A stretch of DNA of 64,000 nucleotides from Alcanivorax sp. (GTDB lineage Bacteria; Pseudomonadota; Gammaproteobacteria; Pseudomonadales; Alcanivoracaceae): assembly GCF_002733835.1 (NCBI RefSeq), contig NZ_NVWY01000001.1, forward strand, positions 124,001 to 188,000, read 5' to 3'. The notes under the pieces are model-generated. The model searched no databases, was not told the origin of the DNA, and worked only from the letters and a program-made list of their open reading frames with translations. Shown in pieces: positions 17,397-26,470 of this stretch (positions within the stretch are counted from its first letter, which is position 1; every line of letters starts with the position of its first letter). Both the position numbers and the translations under genes were made by a program.

Positions 17397-17550
17397 AATA
17401 CCGTTCACTTGAGATGCTGTGCCAGACCTTGGGCCTTCGCGATGTAAACATCGCTTCCCACAACCCGCTCAAACGTCGGGATTGGTGGGAAGTCATGCTC
17501 GCATGACGAAGATGTTGGCACGGCGCTGCTTTTCCTAAGTGAACAGCATT
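17397..17550. mobile_element. MITE-like element, family A, copy 2 (inverted)
   Basis: This 154-bp element is the reverse complement of copy 1 at 5189-5344 along its whole length, with the terminal repeats AATACCGTTCACTT and AAGTGAACAGCATT. Shared internal blocks include the CATGCGAGCATGACTTCCCA hairpin and CCAGACCTTG. It occupies the 305-bp gap between fabY and the DUF6351 gene. Confidence 0.8.
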
Positions 17551-17594
17551 ACGCCAGACCCGGGTCCTGGCAATATGCTGAGAGCCACTGAAGA

Positions 17595-20219
17595 TCAACG
17601 AATCTCCACCTCAAACGCGGGCGACGCCCAGCCCTGCCCTGACGAAGGAGCATCGCCAGGCAGCGCTTCACCACCATAAATCACCTGTTCCGCATCGCCG
17701 TACTGCAGCCAGGTTTCGGTGGGTGCAACGCCTTCCCCCGGTTTGCTGTAATCACACACCCCCTGCGGGAAAACCTCGGCCACCTGCTCGGCAAACCCTT
17801 GCGGATCCAGTGCCAGAGGGTAGTCCGCCGGGTCCACCGGTTTGAGCTGGCACTTGTTGGTCAGGGTTTCAATGCTGTCACCAGCCACCGTGCGGGGGGT
17901 GCCAAAACGGGTCTGCACTACGGTTTGCTGCAGGCCCACCAAGGGATCGGTAATCGGCGATAACAAATCCGCCACAGTGCCCAGCAGATCGCCCACCACG
18001 GGGATATCGGACACCACCGGCAGTTCACTCAGGTCCAACCCGCAGACCTGGCCGGTCAGCGCATCCACCACCACGCCCGCCTCTGCCGGCGCCGCCGGCA
18101 ACAACGACAGGTCCAGCCCCGGCAGAATCGGGGTTGGGTACAGCAGGTTACCGCTGAGCGGCACGATAGGGCCTTCCGGGCCCACCAGCGAAGACACCGA
18201 CAGACAACGGTCACGGGCGTAGACCGGTTTATGCTCCCGGACTTTTTCTTCAATGCTCAATGCCGAGGTGTCCGCTTCAATTTGCGACAGCCACAAATCC
18301 ATCACCAATAGCGCCTCGGTGGTATAAACCGTATCACCAAACAATGGCGCCGGGCCGTACCAGATCACCTGGTTATCCGCGTGCCCCTGGGTCTTTTCCA
18401 GGCGGGCGCGCATCTGCCAGGAGTGATAGGCATCGTGGGCAATACCCGGATCCGGGCCGCGCAGATCAATAATCGGCACATTGGCCAGGTGCTCGGCAGT
18501 ATTAATGGCACCGGTGCGGTAAGCATTGTGCAGCGCCTGGCTATCGGCCACGGTGCGCTCCGGCTGGTAGTCGATATCCACATTGAAGCCGCCAATTTCC
18601 CGATTCACTTTCAGGAACTGGTCACCGGTGATCACACCACTCTGCAACGCCCTCAGGCCATATTGAACGCCCACGTTATCCAGCGGAATGCCCCCGAATC
18701 CCCGCGATAGCAGTTGTTCGTTCGCAGACCACACTTCTGGCGAACGCAGCCCGAACTGGGACTTCATGTAATCCAGCAAGCCACAACGCAATCCATCCGG
18801 GGCATCCTGGGCGTCATAGACGGTCACCCCGTCTTCCAGGCCCGGGCAGCTTTGCTGGTCAGGGTAGGCTGCCGGGAAAAAGGCCAGATCCGAGACCAGC
18901 GGATTCAACGGCAGATGGCCATAGAACGCGGACCATTGCGCAGCGGGAATCACCCCGGAACTCAACAACCGGGTGACCACATCCTGAAAGCCTTGCGGGT
19001 CGGAAGGCAGCTGATTGCCGAAATACTGGCTAAGTAAGTTGTAATCGGCGAACTGGGTGGCCGTGGTCCACACATCCGGGTAGGAGCACTGCACGATCAT
19101 GCCTTGATAAATGCCCGGATACGCATTGGCCACATGCTGCTGGGTGATGGAACCACCGGAACATCCCGTGCCAATGGTGTAACGAATTTCACCGTACTGC
19201 TCGACGATGCGCTCCTTGCCCATCATCAGTGATTCCGCCGCCGTCACCAGATTGCCGTTATGTCCCAGGTTCCCCTGGGCGGTGGAGAGGGTCATGAAAC
19301 CGCGCCCCAGCGCCGTGGTGATACTGTCACCCAGCAACAGCTCTGCACCTTCCGGGGCCGTACCGGCGATATCACCTCGGGGAGGGTTACCCATGCCATA
19401 GCTCACGCCCACGTTACCGCCGTGGTGAATCAGCAATTTACCGTTCCACTGGGACTGCGGGTTCAGCGCGGTCCAGGGTTGATCCGGTTGGTACAGGGTC
19501 ATGATCAGGTAGCGATCCCGGTTCTGCACGCCCTCTTCCATGCGCACGATAAAGGGCACCTCCACACCCGCATCCGTGGTGATCCGGGCAATGGCAGCCT
19601 GGGCCGGTGGATTGGCGGGGTCGTAAGGTTGAAAGGCGCCGGGAATCCCTGGATTTTCCGGATCAAAATTGGTCAGCAAATTCTGCAACTTGTCGGCGGG
19701 CACATACTTGAAGCTGTACTCAGCCGGCTGGTTGCACTGGGCATCCACCGCCGCCGCATTGGTGCATTGCCAGGGCTGAATCTGCGGCCCGGAAATCACC
19801 GGCCCCCCATTGGGATGATTAATGATCGTCTGCTCCAGCACCGAGTCATCCGCCAGCACCACAGTCAGCACGTTCTCACCCAGTGCCAGGCCATCAATCA
19901 GGCCTTTCCATGTACCGTCTTCCATACGGGTTAACTGGTCGGTGATCTCGGTGTCGCCCAGCCGCACCACTGCGCCATCCAACAAGGCCGTATCCGCGGG
20001 AACCACTTCCACCAGCGCGTCGCCGTCGCTGATCAGGTCCGCCCGGTTGGACAGCACCCTGATCTCCCCTTCCCCGGCTCGCGGGGGCTCGGGAATGTCC
20101 GGATCGGGAGTGTTCGCAACCGGATTACTGGCGGCGGGGGACGATGAAGAACCGCCACCACCGCACGCCGCCAACAGGACTACCAGGGCAGCAGCCAGCA
20201 AACGAGAAAGGGCTTTCAT
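17595..20219 (-). CDS. Large DUF6351-like lipoprotein, possible esterase
   Basis: The ATG at 20219 (GGAG seven bases upstream) starts an 874-residue protein with a lipobox (VVLLAAC, Cys19) followed by a Gly/Ser linker, so it should be an envelope or surface lipoprotein. The central part has HHGGNVGVSYGMG, a GHNGN segment and GTGCSGGSITQQH, which resembles a Ser-hydrolase nucleophile elbow (G-C-S-G-G). These fit the poorly known DUF6351 group. Actual hydrolase activity and substrate are unproven; an extracellular polyester or large-ester substrate is one possibility. The 239-bp region shared with the divergent phospholipase D gene contains a GTTAAC dyad. Confidence 0.7.
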   Translation of the reverse strand: MKALSRLLAAALVVLLAACGGGGSSSSPAASNPVANTPDPDIPEPPRAGEGEIRVLSNRADLISDGDALVEVVPADTALLDGAVVRLGDTEITDQLTRMEDGTWKGLIDGLALGENVLTVVLADDSVLEQTIINHPNGGPVISGPQIQPWQCTNAAAVDAQCNQPAEYSFKYVPADKLQNLLTNFDPENPGIPGAFQPYDPANPPAQAAIARITTDAGVEVPFIVRMEEGVQNRDRYLIMTLYQPDQPWTALNPQSQWNGKLLIHHGGNVGVSYGMGNPPRGDIAGTAPEGAELLLGDSITTALGRGFMTLSTAQGNLGHNGNLVTAAESLMMGKERIVEQYGEIRYTIGTGCSGGSITQQHVANAYPGIYQGMIVQCSYPDVWTTATQFADYNLLSQYFGNQLPSDPQGFQDVVTRLLSSGVIPAAQWSAFYGHLPLNPLVSDLAFFPAAYPDQQSCPGLEDGVTVYDAQDAPDGLRCGLLDYMKSQFGLRSPEVWSANEQLLSRGFGGIPLDNVGVQYGLRALQSGVITGDQFLKVNREIGGFNVDIDYQPERTVADSQALHNAYRTGAINTAEHLANVPIIDLRGPDPGIAHDAYHSWQMRARLEKTQGHADNQVIWYGPAPLFGDTVYTTEALLVMDLWLSQIEADTSALSIEEKVREHKPVYARDRCLSVSSLVGPEGPIVPLSGNLLYPTPILPGLDLSLLPAAPAEAGVVVDALTGQVCGLDLSELPVVSDIPVVGDLLGTVADLLSPITDPLVGLQQTVVQTRFGTPRTVAGDSIETLTNKCQLKPVDPADYPLALDPQGFAEQVAEVFPQGVCDYSKPGEGVAPTETWLQYGDAEQVIYGGEALPGDAPSSGQGWASPAFEVEIR

Positions 20220-20257
20220 GGGACACTCCAAGCCGACGCGCGGGCCAGCTCACTGTT

Positions 20258-20275
20258 GTTAACATTATTGTTAAC
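20258..20275. promoter_or_regulatory. GTTAAC-N6-GTTAAC dyad in divergent promoter
   Basis: Two palindromic GTTAAC words separated by ATTATT lie 39 bases before the DUF6351 start and about 180 bases before the divergent phospholipase D gene. The spacing suits a dimeric regulator. The regulator is not identified. Confidence 0.4.
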
Positions 20276-20458
20276 CCATTCTCATGGACAGCGATCCGAC
20301 TTACTGTTGCGGTGCGGTAGTGCCATGGTTACCGGTTTGGCGGCATTCTTTTCAGAATGTTGCACGAATGTGCCACTTAAAAAGAAAGGAAAACAGGTCC
20401 GAATGGCGTACACCCCATTAACTGATAAGGTAGCCCCATCCACTGCACAGGACTGCCT

Positions 20459-21895
20459 ATGACCCGCCTGAAACTCGCCCTGTTGATGCTGGTTGCCCTG
20501 ACCGCCAGCACCGCCCTTTGGCACCGCTACAAGCCGCTTCCTGCGGGGTTGAACGTGCAAGGGGAAACCCATGCAGTGCACGGGCTCAAATTGCTGGTGG
20601 ACGATACCTGGGAAAGTGGTGAAGGCGAGAGCAGCAAACGGCTCAGCCGACAACATATTTTCGACGAATTCTTCCGCTTAATCGGTCAGGCGGAAAAACT
20701 CATCGTGGTCGACATGTTCCTGTTCAACGATTTTCAGGGCACTGCCAACGAGAGCGACCGGGCCTTGTCAAGCGAGCTCACCGACGCCTTGCTGGCCCGG
20801 CGCGCCAGCCACCCGACAATGCCAATCGTGGTCATCACCGACCCCATCAATACGCTTTATGGCGGGTTCCACAGCAAGCACCTTACGCGCCTGAAGAAAG
20901 CCAACATCACCGTCGTCACCACACCTTTGCCGGCACTGCGTGACTCCAACCCCAGCTGGTCCGGCCTGTGGCGGGTATGCTGCCAGTGGCTGGGCAACAA
21001 CCCGGACAAGGGCTGGCTGCCCAATCCCATGGGGCCGGGACAGGTCTCCCTGCGCAGCTACCTGACACTGCTGAACTTCAAGGCCAATCACCGCAAGACC
21101 CTGGTGGTGGACGAAGGTGAACACTGGACCGGCCTGGTCACCTCCGCCAATGCACACGATGGCAGCAGCGCCCACAGCAATATCGGCTTACGCTTTCAGG
21201 GCAATGCGGTCAAAGACCTGCTGGCCAGTGAACTGGCTGTCGCAGAGCTGACCGCCACCCGACTGCCCACACTCCCCACCTTGCCAACACAACCGACTGA
21301 CCCGGCCGCCGACGCCCGCCTGCAACTACTCACCGAAGGCGCCATTCGTGATGCCTTGCTGGCAACCCTCAACCACAGCCAGACCGGCGACCAGGTTGAT
21401 GTGTCCGTGTTCTATCTGTCCCATCGCCCGCTGATGGAGGCCCTGCTCGCGGCACAGCAACGGGGCGTACAATTGCGCGTCCTGCTGGATCCCAACAAGG
21501 ATGCCTTCGGGCGTGAGAAGAACGGGATACCCAACCGCCAGGTGGGGAGTGAATTGCACAACGCCGGCATCCCGGTGCGCTGGTGCAACACCCAGGGTGA
21601 ACAATGCCATACCAAGATGCTGCTGCGGCGCAGCGCCAACAGCGCCGAACTGATCCTCGGCTCCGCCAACTACACCCGGCGTAATCTGGACAACCTGAAT
21701 CTGGAAAGTAGCGTGCGTCTGATCGCTGCCCCCGACCACGCCATCATGCAACAGGCCAGCGACACCTTTGAACGGCGCTGGGAAAACCGTTACGACGAAA
21801 AGCACAGCACCGACTATGCGGTGTATGCGGATGACTCGGTGTGGAAGTACTGGTTGTATCGGGGAATGGAATTCACTGGCTGGAGCAGTTTTTAG
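20459..21895 (+). CDS. Phospholipase D family protein
   Basis: The 478-residue protein has an N-terminal hydrophobic segment (signal anchor or signal peptide) and two HKD-type half sites. The first is His211/Lys213 (NHRKTLVVD) followed by SAN, the second His384/Lys386 (CHTKMLL) followed by GSANYT at 401-406. Paired HKD motifs form the active site of the phospholipase D superfamily, which includes cardiolipin synthases, phospholipases and endonucleases. The membrane-directed N-terminus favours a lipid substrate in the periplasm or at the membrane. It stands alone and divergent from the DUF6351 lipoprotein gene. Confidence 0.87.
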   Translation: MTRLKLALLMLVALTASTALWHRYKPLPAGLNVQGETHAVHGLKLLVDDTWESGEGESSKRLSRQHIFDEFFRLIGQAEKLIVVDMFLFNDFQGTANESDRALSSELTDALLARRASHPTMPIVVITDPINTLYGGFHSKHLTRLKKANITVVTTPLPALRDSNPSWSGLWRVCCQWLGNNPDKGWLPNPMGPGQVSLRSYLTLLNFKANHRKTLVVDEGEHWTGLVTSANAHDGSSAHSNIGLRFQGNAVKDLLASELAVAELTATRLPTLPTLPTQPTDPAADARLQLLTEGAIRDALLATLNHSQTGDQVDVSVFYLSHRPLMEALLAAQQRGVQLRVLLDPNKDAFGREKNGIPNRQVGSELHNAGIPVRWCNTQGEQCHTKMLLRRSANSAELILGSANYTRRNLDNLNLESSVRLIAAPDHAIMQQASDTFERRWENRYDEKHSTDYAVYADDSVWKYWLYRGMEFTGWSSF

Positions 21896-21904
21896 GGGTA
21901 GACG

Positions 21905-22010
21905 CCGTAGGAGCGCCACTTGAGGCGCGAACGCTCAGGTCCGGGTTGCGAGAAACGAGGCACGAGGGGAAAAACTTTTCGAAACTCGAACCTGGTCCCT
22001 CGCTGCTAAT
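21905..22010. repeat. Degenerate intergenic repeat tract
   Basis: A CGTAGGAGCGCC word like the ends of the REP elements elsewhere is followed by GTTGCGAGAAACGAGGCACG and its partial inverse CGAAACTCGAACCTGGT. It matches the class of short-word arrays at 15199-15264. No gene lies here. Confidence 0.45.
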
Positions 22011-22058
22011 GCAATTCGGGTGCAAGCACGTTCTACAGTGGCAATAAAACGCTGGGGG

Positions 22059-22361
22059 TTATTCTGTCGCCGGAGATTCTTTCACCGGCCGATTGCGATG
22101 CCAGTCCAGGCCGGCGACGGCGCCGTTGATGAGCCAGGCCGCGGCCACCAGACCACCCGCCATGGGCCAGCCCCAGCTTGGCGGCAACAACGCCGTGCCG
22201 GGAACAAACAACAAGAACAGCACTGTTTCCAGCACCGCCAGCAACACCGGTGCAGCCAGACGGGCCGGGTAATGCAGCTCCACAGCCAACCAGCGCAAGC
22301 CTGCCGCGCCCATGGTCAGGCCCAGCCAGATAATGATAACGCCACCGATGACTACCGCCAT
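22059..22361 (-). CDS. Small integral membrane protein, unknown
   Basis: The 100-residue protein has about three transmembrane stretches (MAVVIGGVIIIWLGLTMG, APVLLAVLETVLFLLFVPG, WPMAGGLVAAAWLINGAVAG) and a short basic C-terminus. It has no recognised motif. It is 18 bases downstream of the 3' remnant of the interrupted yjbR-like gene on the same strand, so it may once have been co-transcribed with it. Confidence 0.6.
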   Translation of the reverse strand: MAVVIGGVIIIWLGLTMGAAGLRWLAVELHYPARLAAPVLLAVLETVLFLLFVPGTALLPPSWGWPMAGGLVAAAWLINGAVAGLDWHRNRPVKESPATE

Positions 22362-22379
22362 TGCTGTCTCCCTGCCTGT

Positions 22380-23036
22380 TCAGTTCTGTCCGCCATAGAG
22401 TGCTTCACGGCCGTGGCGCACTTCCATGCCTTCACGCACTTTTCTCGACAAGCCTTTGATCACCAACGCGAAGGAATGGTCAATCATGCGCTGAATCTCC
22501 CCCTCGGGAATGGAGCCATCCAGTTTGATCGTATTCCAGTGTTTCTTGTTCATGTGATAGCCGGGCAGCACGGAGGAAAAGATGTCCCGCAGCGCTAGCA
22601 GGCTGTTGGAAAGCCCCTTGCGTACTCAGCGTGGTCAGAAGGGTGCAGCTGTTGTGTTTTGTCGCGACGGGCAGGGTGGTTCCCTTTCCTAGCGACAAAG
22701 CGCAGCAGATGTGCCCTTCTGGCCTCGCCCTCCGGGTCTTCCAGGCTGGCCCGCACTCGTTGTTGCAATGTCTCGATGGGTGGACACACACCTTCAACAT
22801 TGCGCCTAGATTGCGAGCCAGCCTGGAAGACTGAGTATGTAAGGGGCTTTCCAACAGCCTGCATGAGCCTGATCCGGATCGCACTTCAGATTCATGCGCC
22901 CTTCGCCACTCTCCTGCCCCAGCGTCGCGAACATCTTGTCGCGTACTTTCATCACCGCCACATCCGGGCCAAAAGGAAAGTCTTCTATTGCCTCTGGCTT
23001 ACCAAGGAGATAGCGCCGCGCTGCTTCAACATCCAT
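22380..23036 (-). pseudogene. MmcQ/YjbR family protein gene, interrupted
   Basis: The N-terminal part (23036 down to about 22863, with a GGAG ribosome site) reads MDVEAARRYLLGKPEAIEDF and continues to a LKCDPDQA segment. The C-terminal part (22597 down to 22380) continues LALRDIFSSVLPGYHMNKKHWNTI. Together these give a typical 130-residue YjbR/MmcQ (CyaY-like fold) protein; the two parts are separated by a 265-bp palindromic insert at 22598-22862 that adds stop codons. The gene is therefore broken in this strain. The family's function is poorly known, with DNA binding suggested for some members. Confidence 0.88.
22598..22862. mobile_element. MITE-like insert in the yjbR gene (family B)
   Basis: The element has terminal inverted repeats of about 34 bp, GCAGGCTGTTGGAAAGCCCC at the left and its complement at the right (two mismatches further in). 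Inside are two further hairpins: one from CAGAAGGGTGCAGCTG to CAGCAGATGTGCCCTTCTG, the other from GTCTTCCAGGCTGGC to GCCAGCCTGGAAGAC. The whole could fold as a three-way junction. No transposase is encoded. No clear target duplication is visible. A half copy of the terminal repeat (GCAGGCTGTTGAA) occurs at 35881. Confidence 0.8.
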
Positions 23037-23086
23037 GTTTTTCTCCGGGTTTTATGCAGGAACCGGTGACGCACCTACCGCGACCC

Positions 23087-24667
23087 TCATATTTCCCGGG
23101 TTTCACGGAAACGGATATCCGGGTGTCGCTCCTGGGCCAGTTGCAGGTTCACCCGCGTGGGCGCCAGGTAGGTCAGGTGCCCGGCACCGTCCCGGGACAG
23201 ATTATCGTAGGCTTTGCGTTCAAAGGCAGACATGTCTTTTTCACTATCGGCTTCCACCCAGCGAGCCGTGGCCACACTCACCGGCTCATAACGGCAATCT
23301 ACCCCGTATTCGCCTTTCAAACGCGCAGCCACCACGTCGAACTGCAGGGTACCCACTGCACCGAGAATCACATCGTTGTTACGCAGCGGGAAGAACACCT
23401 GGGTAGCGCCCTCTTCTGCCAGCTGGGTCAGGCCCTTGTGCAGCTGCTTGCTTTTGAGCGGGTCGTTGAGCACCACCCGCTGGAACAGTTCCGGTGCAAA
23501 GTGCGGAATGCCGGTGAAGGCCAGCTCTTCGCCTTCGGTGAAAGTATCGCCGATCTGAATGGTGCCATGGTTATGCAGCCCGATAATGTCACCGGAAAAA
23601 GCCTCGTCCACATTATCACGCTCACCGGCCAGGAAAGTCAGCGCATCGGGAATACGCACGTCCTTACCGGTACGCACCTGCTTTAGCTTGATGCCCTTCT
23701 GGTACTTGCCAGAACAAATGCGCATAAAGGCAATACGGTCACGGTGGCGGGGGTCCATGTTGGCCTGAATCTTGAACACAAAGCCGGTCATCTTGGGCTC
23801 ATCGGCCGCCACGGTGCGAGCCGTCGCATCGCGAGGCTGCGGTGGCGGCGCCCACTGCACCAGGCCATCGAGCATATGGTCAACGCCGAAATTGCCCAGC
23901 GCGGTGCCGAAGAAAACCGGGGTCAGTTTGCCGGCCAGGAAACGCTCCAGATCGAACTCGTGGCTGGCGCCCTGGACCAGCTCCAGAGTGTCGCGCAGCT
24001 CCTCGGCGTAGTCAGCGCCCACGGCCTCATCCAGCTCGGGATTATTGAGCCCTTTCACCTCGCGCACGTCCTGCACAGTGTGACCCTGACCGGTCTTGTA
24101 CAGCACGGTGGTGTCAGTGAGCAGGTTGTAGACCCCCTTGAAGCTCTTGCCCATACCAATGGGCCAGGTGATCGGCGCGCACTCGATATTCAGCACGTCC
24201 TCGATTTCGTCGAGCACGTCGATGCCATCGCGCACATCCCGATCCAGCTTGTTGATGAAGGTGAGAATCGGCGTATCACGCAAGCGACACACTTCCATCA
24301 GCTTGACGGTCCGTTGCTCCACCCCCTTGGCGGCGTCGATCACCATCAGCGCCGAGTCCACCGCCGTGAGGGTGCGGTAGGTATCTTCGGAGAAGTCCGC
24401 GTGGCCAGGGGTGTCCAGCAGGTTAACCGTGGCATCCTTGTAGGGAAACTGCATCACCGAGGTAGTCACGGAAATGCCCCGCTCCTTCTCCATCTCCATC
24501 CAGTCAGAGGTGGCATGCTTGCCGGACTTTTTGCCCTTTACGGTACCCGCGCTCTGGATCAGGTTTCCGTACAACAGCAGTTTTTCGGTAATGGTGGTTT
24601 TACCGGCGTCCGGGTGACTAATAATCGCGAAGGTGCGGCGCTTGGCCACCTGGTCTTGCAGGCTCAT
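23087..24667 (-). CDS. prfC: Peptide chain release factor 3
   Basis: RF3 is the GTPase that removes RF1/RF2 from the ribosome after termination. The ATG at 24667 gives 526 residues, the expected length. The GTPase motifs are all present near the N-terminus: G1 HPDAGKTT, G2 region with GISVTTS, G3 DTPGHADF and G4 NKLD. The C-terminal RF3-specific domain contains [22 protein letters not shown]. It lies between the broken yjbR gene and a DUF2834 gene. Identification is sure. Confidence 0.97.
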   Translation of the reverse strand: MSLQDQVAKRRTFAIISHPDAGKTTITEKLLLYGNLIQSAGTVKGKKSGKHATSDWMEMEKERGISVTTSVMQFPYKDATVNLLDTPGHADFSEDTYRTLTAVDSALMVIDAAKGVEQRTVKLMEVCRLRDTPILTFINKLDRDVRDGIDVLDEIEDVLNIECAPITWPIGMGKSFKGVYNLLTDTTVLYKTGQGHTVQDVREVKGLNNPELDEAVGADYAEELRDTLELVQGASHEFDLERFLAGKLTPVFFGTALGNFGVDHMLDGLVQWAPPPQPRDATARTVAADEPKMTGFVFKIQANMDPRHRDRIAFMRICSGKYQKGIKLKQVRTGKDVRIPDALTFLAGERDNVDEAFSGDIIGLHNHGTIQIGDTFTEGEELAFTGIPHFAPELFQRVVLNDPLKSKQLHKGLTQLAEEGATQVFFPLRNNDVILGAVGTLQFDVVAARLKGEYGVDCRYEPVSVATARWVEADSEKDMSAFERKAYDNLSRDGAGHLTYLAPTRVNLQLAQERHPDIRFRETREI

Positions 24668-24738
24668 GGGGCTCAATCTCTGACTGGGTATTTCGAGGGC
24701 GCGAGTATAACAGCCTTCACCGCCTCATTTCCCACCCC

Positions 24739-25074
24739 TCAAACCAATCCAGAGCCTTTCAACTGGCGCTGGCGCATCAGCAGGTACAAGGCAAAACCCA
24801 CCGCCACACCGGGCACCACGCCCAGCAACAGGGCCAGCCAGCCACCACGCACCTGGTAACGCTGGCGCTCGAACAGCACCCAGATCGCCAGAATCACCCA
24901 GCACAGAATCACATCCGTAGCGTAGCCAGCCGCATAGGGATTGACGAAACCGCTTGCAGCGGCGCCCAGCACATCCGGGTTAGCCATGAGCGGTGGAACC
25001 ACCAGCACGGCAAAAGCACCACAGAAAATCAACGCGACCAGGATCAACAGACGACGAAACAGGCTTTCTGACAT
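24739..25074 (-). CDS. DUF2834-like membrane protein
   Basis: The ATG at 25074, with AAGGAG upstream, gives 111 residues; the open frame extends upstream without support. Three hydrophobic stretches are seen (LLILVALIFCGAFAVLVVPPL, a segment around ATDVILCWVILAIWVLFE, and WLALLLGVVPGVAVGFALYLL). The arrangement resembles DUF2834 inner-membrane proteins, whose function is unknown. It is 71 bases upstream of prfC on the same strand and may share its transcript. Confidence 0.65.
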   Translation of the reverse strand: MSESLFRRLLILVALIFCGAFAVLVVPPLMANPDVLGAAASGFVNPYAAGYATDVILCWVILAIWVLFERQRYQVRGGWLALLLGVVPGVAVGFALYLLMRQRQLKGSGLV

Positions 25075-25236
25075 GAGCAACCACTCCTTGGTAGGTATCC
25101 AGTTACGTCTATCCTTGGCATTCGTTGCCCCGGTGTCCAGTTTTTGCCTGGCAAGCCGATGAAACACTCAGCCATTGGGTTGACGAAGGAAGCGATGCTA
25201 GAGTGACGATTCCCTTTTCCTGATCAGGACACCGCC

Positions 25237-25662
25237 ATGTCTGCCACCGTTCGTTGCGTCCACATCGTGACCGCCCTGCTCGCCCTTACCCTGTTGAGCG
25301 CCTGCAGCCGCAGCCCCGATGCCAGTGATGCCCAGAAGGCCCTGGAAGCCGAGATGCGCAACGCCCACCTGGATGGTCTGCTTGAAATTACCGATGTGGA
25401 AAAGCAAAACGGTTACGAAGATGGCGATGGCCGCTACACCGTGGAAGTCAGTTACAACCTGGAGGCCCAGGAAGATCTGAGTACCTATACCAACCAGGTA
25501 AAAGGGAACGAGGATCTCTCCGGCCTGGACCGATTCGCCATGATCATGGCGTTAAGCGCGCTGCGGGTGGAGCATGGTAATTTCAAGAAAGGCGACACCT
25601 TCCAGCGTCAGCGGGTGATCCAATTCCGGGATACGGAAAAGGGCTGGATGCCGCTGGAATAA
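25237..25662 (+). CDS. Small lipoprotein, unknown
   Basis: The 141-residue product begins with a lipoprotein signal, lipobox Leu-Ser-Ala-Cys with Cys23. The mature part includes ITDVEKQNGYEDGDGRYTVEVSYNL and FKKGDTFQRQRVIQFRDTEKGWMPLE, suggesting a compact beta-rich domain. No family is recognised. It is monocistronic, divergent from the DUF2834 gene. The signal is seen directly; outer-membrane location is inferred. Confidence 0.7.
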   Translation: MSATVRCVHIVTALLALTLLSACSRSPDASDAQKALEAEMRNAHLDGLLEITDVEKQNGYEDGDGRYTVEVSYNLEAQEDLSTYTNQVKGNEDLSGLDRFAMIMALSALRVEHGNFKKGDTFQRQRVIQFRDTEKGWMPLE

Positions 25663-25757
25663 TAAGCCGCTGCAGGCTTCACGTTACACGCGGCAACGCG
25701 GTTGCGGATGGTGCCACCTGGCAACCGCCCTACCCGCGAAATCAAAGATGGGTTTTA

Positions 25758-25905
25758 CTGTAGGAATTCCCTTCCAGGGGACGAACAGAGCGAAGCGACA
25801 GGAGTTCGAGTCTACCCGCAATATCTTTTGCAACCCATCCCTCCTGACCGCCCTGGCCGCTGGCCTCGCTGCGCGAGGTTCGCACCCTAAACGGTGCTCC
25901 TACTG
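25758..25905. repeat. GTAGGA-type REP element, second family (copy 1)
   Basis: The left end CTGTAGGAATTCCCTTCCAG and right end GTGCTCCTAC bracket a sequence with GAGCGAAGCGACAGGAGTTCGAG and CTCGCTGCGCGAGGTTCG. Its left half is the reverse complement of the right half of the element at 44367-44480. It occupies most of the 325-bp gap between the lipoprotein gene and rimI; CTGCTTTCCTATCTGCTTTC and CGCAGCTCGTAGCTA short-word repeats follow it. Confidence 0.65.
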
Positions 25906-25987
25906 CGGCTTCGTAGAAAGACCGATGCTTGGCGAGTTTTCCGCTTCTCTCTATCTGCTTTCCTATCTGCTTTCTCGCAGCTCGTAG

Positions 25988-26470
25988 CTATTTATGCCCC
26001 GAGGCCAGCAGGCACTGCATCAGCACTGCATCTTCGTGGCCGTCACCCCGGCGGTAATAATTCTTGCGTGTCCCCGATACCGTGAAGCCCAGTGACTCAT
26101 ACAACGCCCGGGCACGGTGATTGCTTTCCCGCACTTCCAGGTAGATCACACTCATTGCATCGCGGCGGGCCGCGTCTATGGCCTGTTTCAGCAGTTGACG
26201 GGCCACCCCCTGGCGCTGCCGGGCAGGCGCCACGGCGATATTGAGCACATGGGTTTCATCAAGAATGCGTGACAGGATAAGAAAGGCCGCAGGCTGCCCT
26301 GCCAGCTCCACCGTCTGGCACAGATAATGGGCATTACCGAGACAATCAAGAAAATGGTTGCGGGTCCAGGGGGTCAGCTGGGCGGCGTTTTCGATCTCCA
26401 GCACCGCCTCCAGATCCGATTCCTGCATGGCCCGGATCGGGCCGACGGGATCAAACGCCATCGTAGCCAT
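25988..26470 (-). CDS. rimI: Ribosomal protein S18 alanine N-acetyltransferase
   Basis: RimI acetylates the N-terminal Ala of ribosomal protein S18. The 160-residue protein has the GNAT fold, with IAVAPARQRQGVARQLL as the acetyl-CoA-binding R/Q-x-x-G-x-A loop, then YLEVRESNHRARALYESLGF, the typical RimI signature. The first ATG at 26470 overlaps the upstream gene by 20 bases; an ATG nine bases later is also possible. Order after a HolD-like gene is the same as E. coli holD-rimI, which supports both assignments. Confidence 0.92.
   Translation of the reverse strand: MATMAFDPVGPIRAMQESDLEAVLEIENAAQLTPWTRNHFLDCLGNAHYLCQTVELAGQPAAFLILSRILDETHVLNIAVAPARQRQGVARQLLKQAIDAARRDAMSVIYLEVRESNHRARALYESLGFTVSGTRKNYYRRGDGHEDAVLMQCLLASGHK

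Noticed and set aside
22480..22884. Open frames of 60-140 codons inside and around the element at 22598-22862
   Set aside because: They run across the element's palindromes in several frames on both strands and have no motif; they are by-products of the inverted repeats.
23744..24859. Plus-strand open frame of 371 codons opposite prfC
   Set aside because: Antisense to a certain gene, no motif.
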